From contig NC_084803.1 of the NCBI RefSeq assembly GCF_963583255.1, forward strand, positions 24,774,428 to 24,838,427: DNA of 64,000 nucleotides. The letters are read 5' to 3'. Position numbers and translations under genes: made by a program. Of this stretch, positions 46,225 through 56,149 are shown piece by piece; the first letter of the stretch is position 1, and each line of letters starts with the position of its first letter. The DNA comes from Pyrus communis (Eukaryota; Streptophyta; Magnoliopsida; Rosales; Rosaceae). The notes beneath the pieces are model-generated. The model did no database searches, was not told the DNA's origin, and worked only from the letters and a program-made list of their open reading frames with translations.

Positions 46225-48057
46225 AATTCCCCCACACTTAGCTTTTGCTAGTCCTCGAGCAAAACAAAACAACAAAAGAACACGAAACTAGTCAAAATGA
46301 ACAAAACACAACCTACACCTTCCAACAATGGTCTCGTGGATTTTTAATGCACATGACATGTCAAAAATCATCATTCCCACAGATTTTGATCATCCTTACA
46401 CTCAAGTACATACTTAATCATAGTCACCACATATTAGTTCACAATTAAGCATTTAAAACCATGTTTTGAATGTAGTAACATGCCTTAGAGAATTCCCTCA
46501 ATTCCTCACTAGTTATGCACTCAATTTTCATTCAGATTTTCTGACTACACACCCTAAACTAGTTATATGTGAGAAGATTGATGTAAACATGAAAACGAAC
46601 ACTCACATATATGCATCTCAAAGGAAGCAATTTCTGGAGTTAATAAGCATGTTTAGGTATGATCTCATGAATGGAATGCTCCTACTTAGATGTGAGAACC
46701 AGTGACACCATATGCTCATACCAAATTCAAACTCCACAATTGAAATACATAACACTCAAGATTGAAGTCACGGGTTATAATGGGGCTTGGGGTGTTTGGA
46801 TAACAAAGAAGGGATATGGAAAACAAAGGTTCTTTAAGCAATAGTGAGCAAAGTAATGAATTAGACATTTAGAATTCCCTTTAGAACGCAAAAATCAACT
46901 TTGAACACCCAAGGGGAAGTCACACAAAACTTAGGGCCATATTCAACTTTTTTGGACCCTTTCTTCAACCATCAACGCTTGTGAGTTCATTCTCACTTAT
47001 TTTCACTCATTTTCTTTCTTTTCTTCTTCTTTTTCTTTTGAATCTCAAAACATACATATAAACTTAAAAACAAACTTTTACTCCCCCACACTCATTTTCT
47101 TGCATAATGTAACTCAAAAGGAATTCATTTAAGTCATGCTCACTATACTTTAAGAACAAGGGTATAGGAAAGTCCTACTCTAGGCTAGGTAAGGGGTGAT
47201 GTGGTTAGCAAAGAAAATAGGCTAAACGAGGCTCAACGGGGTTAAAACTTACAATATATACGAAATATGGGAAGTAAGGCTATTTGGCTATGGTGGCAAC
47301 TATACAACTTCATCTTGATATATGTTATGTAATTCAATGTCATGCTTTGAATGAAACGGATATAAGTTCTAGCATTTAGTTCTATCATGATACAATTGCA
47401 TTCTAAGTAGTAACCAAGCAAGGAATAATGAGATCATGCAACAACTTTAGAAAAAGAATCACAGATTATAACTCTCCAAAGAAAGTAATGGCTCGAGTCT
47501 CACAGGGATGTAGCGTTATTATGAGTTTCTTCCTTCAAGCATGTTACAGAAACGAATTTTTCTGTTATGATTGCATGTGAAGTCATACATTATAACCATA
47601 ACTAAGTATATACCAAGAGTAAATCGAACTTTTCTCCATGTTTATAACTCTTTTTAACAGTCATGCAATTACAAACCAAATCCTCATCATTGTGTTGGAA
47701 GGTACCCTAAGACACAAACACACAAAAACGACTCAAAACACTCTTTTTAGGGTTTTCAAAACATGTTTTTCAAATTTTTATGTGCTTTTCGGAGTTATAA
47801 AACAAAAAAAATACTAAAACACTCTAAAACAGCTTAAAAACGTTTTAAAACAGCAAGAAACAACACTTGAAATTAAGGGTGATAAAATCCACGAATTTGC
47901 ATCAAATATACTTAGTTACCCCCCCACACTTAAATCAAACATTGTCCTCAATGTTAAACAAAAGTAAACATAAAAACAGCAACTTAAACATACTAAACAT
48001 GGCAGAATGTAAATAACAAAGAGAAGAGTTTAGAGACGCAAATCTGGTTGTGGAATG
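46225..48057 (-). other. Gyp2 3' untranslated region
   Basis: About 1.8 kb of non-coding sequence, collinear with Gyp1 25327-27139; it ends in the CTCAATGTT ... GCAAATCTGG block at 47928-48057. That block occurs again at 49938-50080, bracketing the foreign segment. Confidence 0.75.
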
Positions 48058-49937
48058 TAAATTCCATCTTCTCCTTGTTGATTGCATTGAGGCTTGATGT
48101 TGGTGATTCCACAGGTTTAATCTTGAACTGGTTTCCTCCCATCGTTGATTTTCCTTTGTGCTACTCTTGAACTGGGCAGCAGGATTCTTTTGGTCTCCCC
48201 CGAAGGTCTGAGCTTACTCCTTTGGTCTGTTTCTTTGTTCAATTTTTCCAATTCGTATTGAAAAGGGGTTGGAGGATAACTCAGCCTATGCAGTTGTTGC
48301 GCTTGTCTCCACATGCTTCAATGTATCATTTTCACTTGCCTTGCTTGCTCCCCTTGCAGAAGTGGTCCCTTCTCTGGAAGTGTATCAACCGTTGAAGATG
48401 ACTACTCGAGAGCAATAGGTAAGCAATCAGGGAATGGATTCCAGGCAGTCGGCTCCAGATCGGAAGACTGATTCCAAGTGCCGACTGATTGCTTTCGTTT
48501 ACTTTGCCATGCGAGTAATAACAAGGGCAAAGGAAAAGACAAGGAAAGAGCATGATATGAGATACTTTTGCTTTAGACCTTGATGATATGAGATACCTTT
48601 GCTTTTTGAAGAAACGGCGAATGAATTAGCATATGTATTTGTTGTGGCTGTCTCCACATGCTTCAATCTATCGTTTCCTTCTGCCTCATCTGTACTCCAG
48701 GTATCTGGTATCTTCTTTGGGGGAGAAAAAATTGAGTATTTCAAGAGGCTTTGCTGGGAGTGCGCCCTCAGAGGTGAGGAAGAGTTGGGCATTTTCTTCA
48801 GGTCTGCCTTGCCATAATAGATGAAGGTCGACATATATAGGGATTTCTCAATAGCAAGTGGTGGTACTGTTCTTTTACCCTTGTCGACAAACGTCTCTTC
48901 AATTTCTGAGCAAACGGCTCTTCGATTTCTGAACAAACGCCCCTTCGATTTCAGCATGGCAAAAGTAGTCACGGGTGCGGCTCTGTCACCACGCTTGTTG
49001 GCAAAAGTGCGTAGCTGGGATGATAACCTTCACGTGTTTTCAACTTTGTCAGAGAGCTTTTGACAAAGTTGAACGCGTTTTCTGAAAAGCCGCGAAAGCG
49101 TCGCCGAACTTCACGCAGGAAAATCCGTCTCTTTGAATCGGTGGTCGTGTCGCCTTGGCTTTTTATAGAGGTATCGATCACCTCCAACATGCACACTTTG
49201 AAAAATTTCCCATTTCTGAAAATCGTCTTCGGCCCTTTCAGATTTTACTCCATCCACCTTTCTCTTTTAACCCTTTGACAATGGCTAACCCGTCTAACAT
49301 TTGCTTAGATTTTAGTCTAAGCAGTGATCCGAGTGCGCCGCGTCAGGTAAATGTATGGTGCCCTTCTTTCTTCTCTTCTAATGGCCCTTTGACAGGTGAA
49401 GACTCTGTGATGAAGGACGCAACAACAGCTACGATAGTAGCTAGGAACCTCCTCACTCCAAAAGATAGCAGGCTGCTTTCAGAACGGTCCGATGAGTTGG
49501 CCGTTCAAGAGTCCCTAGCTCTCAGCGTTCAGTGCGCAGGTTCTGTGTCCAACATGAGCCAACGCCTACTTGCTCGTTCCCGCCAAGTGGAATCATTGAT
49601 GGCGGAGGTGGAAAGTCTTAAGCAGGAGATCAAACAGCTTAAGTACGAGAATAGAAGTTTGCATGTGCTTGCAAATAACTATTCGACTGGCATGAAGATG
49701 AAGCTTGATGAGCTGCAAGAATCCAATGGTCGAATTCAAAGTGACCGTCAAAGTGACCGTCAAAGGCTTGCAGCTTTCTTCTAGAGGCACATTTTTCCTG
49801 GCTCATCCAGCGTTCCACCAAGTCTTGAGGCCTCTTCTTTGATGCCTCCTACTTCTGTAGTTTTCCCAAATAGTGGGGCTTCAAGTAAACGACCTTTGTG
49901 AAGGCTCCATCTTTCTTTGTTTAGTAGTGCCTATCAA
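48058..49937 (+). mobile_element. Foreign segment captured inside Gyp2
   Basis: This 1.9-kb region has no counterpart in Gyp1 and replaces pol. It is bracketed by two diverged copies of the element's own pol-3'-end block (47928-48057 and 49938-50080), which suggests template switching or unequal recombination. It includes an internal duplication around TCTCCACATGCTTCAAT (48304 and 48647), a promoter-like TTTTTATAGAGG at 49160-49171 and a plus-strand ORF at 49281. Minus-strand ORFs 48117-48314, 48332-48553 and 48499-48972 show no domain. Confidence 0.7.
49281..49901 (+). pseudogene. Captured coiled-coil protein ORF with one nonsense codon
   Basis: The ATG at 49281 starts a protein whose N-terminus reads NPSNICLDFSLSSDPSAPRQ. 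It is followed by a polar region (RNLLTPKDSRLLSERSDELA) and a heptad-rich helix (RQVESLMAEVESLKQEIKQL and onward), which should form a coiled coil over about 60 residues. A TAG at 49782-49784 stops the ORF; the same frame then runs open to a TGA at 49899-49901 with a Pro/Ser-rich tail, so the intact form would be about 206 residues. I recall similar ORFs as hypothetical proteins in repeat-rich dicot sequence, but know no function. It runs opposite to Gyp2 transcription. Confidence 0.6.
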
Positions 49938-50056
49938 TAAATCAAGCATTTTCCTCAATGTTCCAATCATAGACTCACACAATTAACAGACAAACAAACA
50001 AAACAACAACTAAACAACCTAACTTGGCAGAAACGAAATAGCACAAAGAGAAGAGT

Positions 50057-51147
50057 TTAGGAATGCAAATCTGGAATTGGAGTGCTTTCTAAGTCTTCCT
50101 TTGTTGAATGCATGGGTTGCCTCCCAAGTAGCGCTTTCTTTATCGTCTTGCAGCCGGACGATGGTATGCTCATTCCCCACTTAAGACCCACATACAATGG
50201 ATCTTTGAATGGGAGGTGATACTTGAGATGATCCGTTAATAGTTTAAGTACTAGAGTGGATGCCTGAATTATTAACAACATATTAGTATAAAAGAAAATT
50301 GAAGTTCGGGGAGGCGGCTTACCTGTGTGCTCCGACATGAACTCAAGAATAAACACATCTTCGTTGAACGTTTCAGGAAGAACATCCTCTTTGATGAATT
50401 CATGATAATCCCTACTTTTCACCTTTGGAAGGGCTTCCAAGATGTCTTTTTCACTTTCTTCTTCCTTGGAATTCATGAACCTGCAAGGAATAGGGATATT
50501 TGTTGGAACGGGGTTAGACATAATTAAATTTGGAACAACCTTACTTGAATTAGATGGCGTAGGAGCAATAGGTGTTGGTCCAACTCCTCTTTCTCAAATT
50601 GCAATCTTTCATCTTCCTTGTGATTTGAATTTGATGGTTGAGGGTCCGTTCCAACCTCCTTGCCACTGCTTAACATGATAGCATTGGTGGTTTCAAATTC
50701 TCCCTTCGGATTTACAATGGTTGAACTAGGGAGTTTGCCTTGGTCGCAAAATTGTTCTACAAACTCCGCTATCTGCCCAATTTGCTTTTCCAAGTGGTCC
50801 AACCTGTTGTCTTGATTTTGGCTCTCTTTGTTTTGAAGTTGGATTCCCAGCGTCAAAGTAGTAAGTAATTGAAAAATCTTATCATTATCACTTGAATTAC
50901 CTACATTGCTTTGGGCAGGTTGTGGTGGCTGCATAGGCATTGAATAGAATTCCTCATATGGCGGCCAATATCCTTCTTCTTGAACATGTTGAGGTTCCCA
51001 CCACATCGAGCTTGAATGATCACTCCAATCTGAATTGTAAGTATTGGAAAACCCGTTATTCCTTGATTGAAGATCAAATGCACTAACGCTTTGCATTTGG
51101 GACCTTTCCATGAGCTGTGACAAAAGAGAAGCATTATCAAGTGCCAT
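50057..51147 (-). pseudogene. Gyp2 gag remnant fused to the pol 3' end
   Basis: From the ATG at 51147 the frame encodes MALDNASLLSQLMERSQMQ, a Trp/Pro-rich stretch and the gag-linker QNQDNRLDHLEKQIGQIAEF, which matches Gyp1 near 33290. The gag core and zinc knuckle are absent. A frameshift near 50530 leads to 50521-50057, where IPIPCRFMNSKEEESEKDIL matches the Gyp1 linker. The protein then passes through unrecognised sequence straight to [16 protein letters not shown], the C-terminal tail of Gyp1 integrase. Protease, RT, RNase H and most of integrase are deleted. Confidence 0.82.
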
Positions 51148-51283
51148 GTTTGTGCTTCTCTAGTACTTGAATTCAACAAACAAAACACAAATCAAAAACT
51201 AAAACTGAAATACATAACAGAAACTAAAACTAAAACTAATAAGAAAACGAAAATAACAATCCAAAGGATTAGTAAAGTTGCTA

Positions 51284-51302
51284 ATCCCCGGCAACGGCGC
51301 CA
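51284..51302 (-). promoter_or_regulatory. Gyp2 primer-binding site
   Basis: TGGCGCCGTTGCCGGGGAT on the minus strand is identical to the Gyp1 site and lies five bases from the 5' LTR. Confidence 0.85.
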
Positions 51303-51307
51303 AAATT

Positions 51308-53428
51308 TGATGCGAGATTTATACGCACACAAATTAAACACTCTTTTTGACAATTGTAGTAATGATGTAAGTAGGGATCGTTCTGGACCGGGGATTAGGA
51401 GGGATTGTTAATCACTTGGATTTGACTCAAAAACGTAAAAACACAATCTAAAACACTATACTAGACTCAAAGAATTTAAAAATACTTTAAAACATAAACT
51501 AAACAGATTCTAAGCATTAAAGAACAAGAAAGTAAAGGGGGGGTTTGATTTGATGAAAATTAACTAAAATGCACAAATTGTAATTAAAGGCAAAATGTAA
51601 ATATGAATGTGATGAAAATATGGATGATGAAATAACCAAGGGGTTCTTCTCCACACATGTTACACTTGCATACAAGATTGATTCTCAGTTGGTCTTTCAA
51701 TAAATTATGAAACTCAACGCCCCGGGTCAATTAGGTCCGCTTAAATTAACCGTCAAGTTTTCCTTAAGTTAATGAATTGGATGGGTTTGCGCAACGCAAT
51801 TCACAACATTCTCCAAAAGTCCTTTACGTGAAAAGCACAATAAAGATACAATCAAAGATCATTAAGCATTATGAAAACTATAAGTGTTGACGAGGCATTC
51901 GTTACTATGGAATACGCATGAAACTTATGCCAAGAATTCGTTTAACGCAATTGTTTATAAGCAACCTCCACTACTTGTGAATATAAGTTCGTAACTATTA
52001 GGTGAAACTCACTTATATTCTAGCGTCATATTCATGCATGAAAATTAAGCGCGCATTCTTAATAAACATTCATAAATAAGTTATCAATCAAACGGTTAGA
52101 CAAATTGAATCCACAACTTATGAAATTCCAACGAAAGTTAATCAATTCATATTGCAAACATAAACATAGTTTCGAATCACCCCCTAGCTAAAGGGGGTTT
52201 AGTTCCTCATAACTTTGAAATCAAAGAAACACCTAAACATTCCAACAACTCAAACTTGAATTGTATGAACGTTTAGGCACTCTTCTCTTCCATTCCTCAT
52301 ACGTACAAAACAAAGAGAATTGAATTTAAACTTTGAAATCAAAGAAACACCTAAACATTCCAACAACTCAAACTTGAATTGTATGAACGTTTAGGTCCTC
52401 TTCTCTTCCTCGTTGTTGTAGCACAAGGTCTAAGGTGAGTTTTGGGGATTATGGATGATGTAGAATGATAGGTTTTGTGGAATGGTGAAGGAAGTGATGG
52501 TGTTTGGATTGGTAGGGAAGGCACGGCACAAGGGGAAGTGTGTGTGTTGTGTGTTGTGTTGTGAATGGAATCAATCAATTGTGGCTGCAATGGATGCTTA
52601 TTTATAGGTAAATAAGAGGGAACATGACAGCTAGGAGGTGGGTGGAAATGTGGCTGCAAGGTGAGTGAATGATTATGAATGAATGCATGTGAAAAACAGC
52701 TAGGAAAACTTGGTGGAATGCTGGAATTGCATGGTGATGTGCACGGCAAAGGATGTGTTTGGTGTTGTGGCTGATTTGTTTGTTGATTAAAGATGCATGT
52801 GGATGAATGTTAGGTTGGAAATGCATGTGGAATGCTGGAATTAAGGTGGGTTATGCACGGCAAAGATGGGTTGATTGATTGAGTGTGCATGTGGGTGAAT
52901 GTTAGGTTGAAATAATGATGGAAAAACAGCTAGGAAAAGAGGGAATGCATGTGTTTGCATGTGAATTAAAACTAGAGTGAATGATGATGAATGCATGTGG
53001 ATTAAAGAGGGAGAATGTGGTGTAATGATGAAGTGGAATGCTGGAAATGCAAGGGGAAGGTACGGCTAAGGGTTGTGGTTTGTGTGAAGTGTGTGTGGAT
53101 GGTGGTTTTGCATGGCTTTGATGGATTGTTTGATTGGGCTAGAGGTTTTGCATGGCTCAAAGGATTGTTTGATTGGGCTAGGCCCTTTGTTTTATGTCCA
53201 AAGTGCATACAAGGCCTTCAAATTCGTCCAACACTTTGGCTCCAAGCATATGTTATCCATTCCAAGCCCAATTTTGCTCCAAAATGCTCCAAAATGCATC
53301 TTTTTGCTTCCTTAGCCATATGAACCTAAAAACACACGAAAATGGCTTAAACTACTAAAACAACTAGGAATTAACAATATAAATGCACGAAAACAAGCTA
53401 AGTAAGTCGCCTAAATATGCTCCTATCA
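51308..53428 (-). repeat. Gyp2 5' LTR
   Basis: A 2121-bp partner of 44100-46224. It ends GCTCCTATCA, followed by target repeat ATGCA. A minus-strand TATA-like tract (plus reading TTATTTATAGG) lies near 52599. Confidence 0.94.
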
Positions 53429-53433
53429 ATGCA

Positions 53434-53750
53434 TAAGGCATCAAACCCCAACAAATACATAAGAAACTATGAGGGCCTTGATTCCTTAACGAAGGTACGT
53501 AAGCAATCTAGGGCTCAACCTAGGTGCAGTCACAAAATCAAATAAACACCCAAATCCCCAAGTCATGATGTATTCATATTGGAATCAAAGGGTTTTTCCT
53601 TTTAATGAAGGATTGTACTTAATAGACGCATAGTCTAGAATGGGTCGAACTCGAATTAATAAAACCCTCTTCAGAAAAATGAACGAGGGTGAAATTGTGT
53701 TGAGTGAATTATTTGTTTACATATTGTGTACAATTTTTGCTCAACATGAT
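53434..53750 (+). repeat. Tat LTR, piece 3 of 3
   Basis: Sequence resumes from 44094 after removal of Gyp2. It runs to TCAACA at 53741-53746, just before a primer site, and is the end of the LTR that belongs to the downstream gag. No ORF. Confidence 0.6.
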
Positions 53751-53753
53751 TTT

Positions 53754-53771
53754 TGGCACTCCCGATGGGAT
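53754..53771 (+). promoter_or_regulatory. Degenerate Tat primer-binding site (TatR)
   Basis: TGGCACTCCCGATGGGAT follows a T-run just after the LTR end. It resembles the TGGCGCC...GGG primer sites of plant gypsy elements with several changes. Confidence 0.5.
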
Positions 53772-53820
53772 CAATTTTCCCTTTCATCTCTAATTTCGAA
53801 GATAATTAATGTGTTATGTG

Positions 53821-53843
53821 TTTTTTTTTTTTTTTTTTTTTTT
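53821..53843. repeat. Poly-T tract
   Basis: An uninterrupted T run of 23 bases in the TatR leader. Confidence 0.95.
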
Positions 53844-53978
53844 GTAACAGGAAGCATGGTGCCACAAGTTACTGTTTACTTCCATGAACTCCCTACTGCT
53901 GAATCCAAACTTGGACGTGGAAGGCGTGCTAGTCGCCGAATCTCCTTCCCCATCGATTAAGCACCAACTATATGCAAC

Positions 53979-54449
53979 ATGGTGAAGACTAAGATAGCGA
54001 CAAAGACATGCAAGGTGGCTGTCAAAGTCATCAAAGTTGGGCCGAAGAAATGTCCGTCTAAGAACGCCCTGAGGAATGGAAGGAAGAAAGCGGCACGAGC
54101 TCTTAGGAAGAAGATCGCTAAGGAGAGTTTACTCAAAGATATTGAAATCATCTCAATGAAGCTTCTTGGAGTTCTTTCATCTAAGGACACCAAGGTGCCT
54201 CGACACAAGATTGTCAAAGTGACATCATCACTACCTACCAAGGTTCCTTTCATCACTCAAATCATGATTGGAACAATCCTGGTTACTTTACCTACAAAGG
54301 AGTCAGTTATGGTGACCTTCGTCGACGAAGATGGAGAAATCCTGCCAATAGTGTACGGAAATGTTCAACAAAAGGCCGAGGCCTACGAACTTATTGAGGA
54401 AGGTGACAACATTCAATTCGAGGGGCCTATCATGCTTGCAAAGGCCTGA
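53979..54449 (+). CDS. Basic ORF of unknown function in the TatR leader
   Basis: A 156-residue ORF lies between the Tat primer site and gag. The first 60 residues are extremely Lys/Arg-rich (KTKIATKTCKVAVKVIKVG, then NALRNGRKKAARALRKKIAK), suggesting nucleic-acid binding or nuclear targeting. The C-terminal half is not low complexity (SVMVTFVDEDGEILPIVYGN). I do not recognise the family. Position suggests an accessory ORF of the Tat element rather than a host gene. The start at 53979 is the first ATG of the open frame. It could be a pseudogene fragment. Confidence 0.45.
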   Translation: MVKTKIATKTCKVAVKVIKVGPKKCPSKNALRNGRKKAARALRKKIAKESLLKDIEIISMKLLGVLSSKDTKVPRHKIVKVTSSLPTKVPFITQIMIGTILVTLPTKESVMVTFVDEDGEILPIVYGNVQQKAEAYELIEEGDNIQFEGPIMLAKA

Positions 54450-54539
54450 GCATTGGCAGTCCGCTATCCCGAGAGTTCATCTTCCCTTAGAGACACTCAT
54501 GGAGGAAATGAATCTTTTTCCCAAGAAGAGATTCCTAGA

Positions 54540-55492
54540 GTAATGATTTAATTCCAAAAGTTGGAGATAAATGAAGATGTCAAATCTGAGACCATGCAAG
54601 TTTTGATAACTAGCGCATCAAACACAGAATAACAACTACTAGAAATGCAACAGAAACTAGCAAAATAAGAAGCAAAAATGGCAGCTTTGGTGGCTGATAA
54701 GGAAGCGAAAATTGCGACTTTAGCACTTTAAGTTAGCATAAATAATGTTGGAGTGAAAGACAGAGCAAGGAAAGAAACGAAAAGAGAAAGTTTTGGTAGC
54801 CAGCTTACGCATCAAGATATCAATGCAATTTTCGCTGAAAAGATCTGTGAATTTCAAATGTCTTTAACAACACTAATTCTCGGATATCGGAAGCCCTATC
54901 CAGCTCACTATGACATAGTGCATTTCCCCAAGGGTATCAAAAACCAATCTTTGATAAATTTGATGGTTTAAGTGGTTCTCGTCAAGAACACTTAGTTCAT
55001 TTTTACTCAGCTTGTAGGGAAACATTGCAGTCAGATCCCTTATTGGTTCAACATTTTGTTCAGTCACTCAAAGGTTCTGCTTTCACATGGTTTTGGAAAT
55101 GAACGGAGAAGTGGTGGAACGTGCGGAACCACATATTGGATCACTCCAATGCGGCACAAAGCCGCTGACGCTGAGTCGGCTCCTATGCCACTAGTTATGC
55201 CCTGCTTGGTCCCCCGGCACGGTGGAGATTCCGTAGCGCGTCATGAGCACTGGGCTAAGGGGCGGTTGAGCAACTCAAGCAAGAAAAATCTTTTTATTGA
55301 GCACGCTAACAAATTAATTGATATTATCCCCAATTGTTTATGTTTAACACTCAGTTAGAGCCAGGATCTATTCTAACGTGGGATGATATGCAGAGAGCTT
55401 TTCTAGCTTAATTTGTCAGTTCAAAGAAAAAAGTCACATTAATGGATTTGGCTCAAACAACACAAAGTCTCGGAGAAAGTGCAAGTGAATTC
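54540..55492 (+). pseudogene. TatR gag, N-terminal part
   Basis: The gag can be followed from a coiled-coil-like stretch (LLEMQQKLAK, EAKMAALVADKEAKIATLAL, with stops) through 54753-54971, which contains YRKPYPAHYDIVHFPKG. It continues, with frameshifts, into sequence for the AFTW motif at 55077-55090 and EPGSILTWDDMQRAF near 55356. About 260 bp of unrelated sequence (55093-55350) interrupts the gag core, and CopC cuts it at 55492. The order is typical of Tat-type Gag. Multiple stops make it non-functional. Confidence 0.78.
55093..55350. other. Unidentified insertion within TatR gag
   Basis: The gag homology breaks after TTCACATGG and resumes at GAGCCAGGATCT. The intervening 258 bp is more GC-rich than its surroundings in its first half (for example GTCCCCCGGCACGGTGGAG) and matches nothing else in the window. 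I found no clear target duplication. Confidence 0.5.
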
Positions 55493-56105
55493 TGTTGGAA
55501 ATTCAAATTAAAAGTCATGTGATCTGTCCATGTGATGCTAACCTTTCTTTACAGATTGTTTCCAGCAAAATATAATCATCATTGCTCCTTCCATGTTTAG
55601 CCGAATGGTGATGAAAGACAGCAAGTGTGCTGCCATGTGATGTGCTAGCAGGAAGACAGCAGTGTGCTGCTGTGTGCAAACCAAAAGGTTGTTATTACAA
55701 CCTGCCATGATGCAATGCATGTGTATGCCAACTATCAAAGTTGCTGCATGTGTTTGAAAGGGTGTAAAGATGTGGAACACCATCATTCATTATATGTATT
55801 GTTGGATTGTTTATTTTTTCAGTTTTGTATAAATAGGCCATCTTGCTAAGCCTTATATCATCCCATCCGAATCCCACTTCCAATTGTGAAGAAGCTTGTA
55901 AGCTTTCTTTTTCCATCAGTTTGTAAACCTTCTTTTTATATATCAAAGTCCAAGTGTTTTGCCAAAGCTTGTTGCTTCCCTCCTTTCTCTATTTCTTCCT
56001 TGTCCAATTTTATTGAGAGTGCAAAGTGAGAGGTGTGATAGAGTTTGTAAACTTATCACCCAAATATTTTGGTATTGAGTTAGCAAACTTCTTTGAATAC
56101 CAACA
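55493..56105 (+). repeat. CopC 5' LTR
   Basis: It starts TGTTGGAAATTC and ends ATACCAACA. The small minus-strand ORFs here recur at the same place in the 3' LTR and are shadows. Confidence 0.95.
55828..55837 (+). promoter_or_regulatory. CopC 5' LTR TATA box
   Basis: TATAAATAGG is a strong plant TATA box and fits transcription start about 30 bp downstream. The 3' LTR copy is near 63000. Confidence 0.75.
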
Positions 56106-56122
56106 ATTGGTATCAGAGCCAG
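56106..56122 (+). promoter_or_regulatory. CopC primer-binding site
   Basis: ATTGGTATCAGAGCCAG follows the LTR directly and matches the initiator-Met tRNA site used by most plant copia elements. Confidence 0.92.
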
Positions 56123-56149
56123 AATACCATTCTGGCAGGTGCAGCAGTT

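Larger units (their letters stand above)
44100..53428 (-). mobile_element. Gyp2: young non-autonomous gypsy element carrying foreign sequence
   Basis: Near-identical LTRs at 44100-46224 and 51308-53428 are flanked by perfect ATGCA duplications (44095-44099 and 53429-53433). The primer site and 3' non-coding region are those of Gyp1, but the 5.1-kb interior has only a remnant of gag, the last codons of pol and about 1.9 kb of unrelated DNA (48058-49937). No RT, protease catalytic site or integrase core was found. LTR similarity shows recent movement, so it was presumably mobilised in trans by a Gyp1-type element. Confidence 0.9.

Noticed and set aside
48499..48972. 157-residue minus-strand ORF with a hydrophobic C-terminus in the captured segment
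   Set aside because: No domain or initiation context. It overlaps an internally duplicated non-coding region upstream of the plus-strand ORF, so it is probably a shadow.
50327..50678. Plus-strand ORFs over the Gyp2 gag remnant
   Set aside because: Antisense shadows of the minus-strand gag and pol-tail sequence.
53754..53771. tRNA gene near the Tat primer site
   Set aside because: Only a tRNA-complementary-like stretch is seen; there is no cloverleaf, and no A or B box. No tRNA gene was recognised elsewhere in the window.
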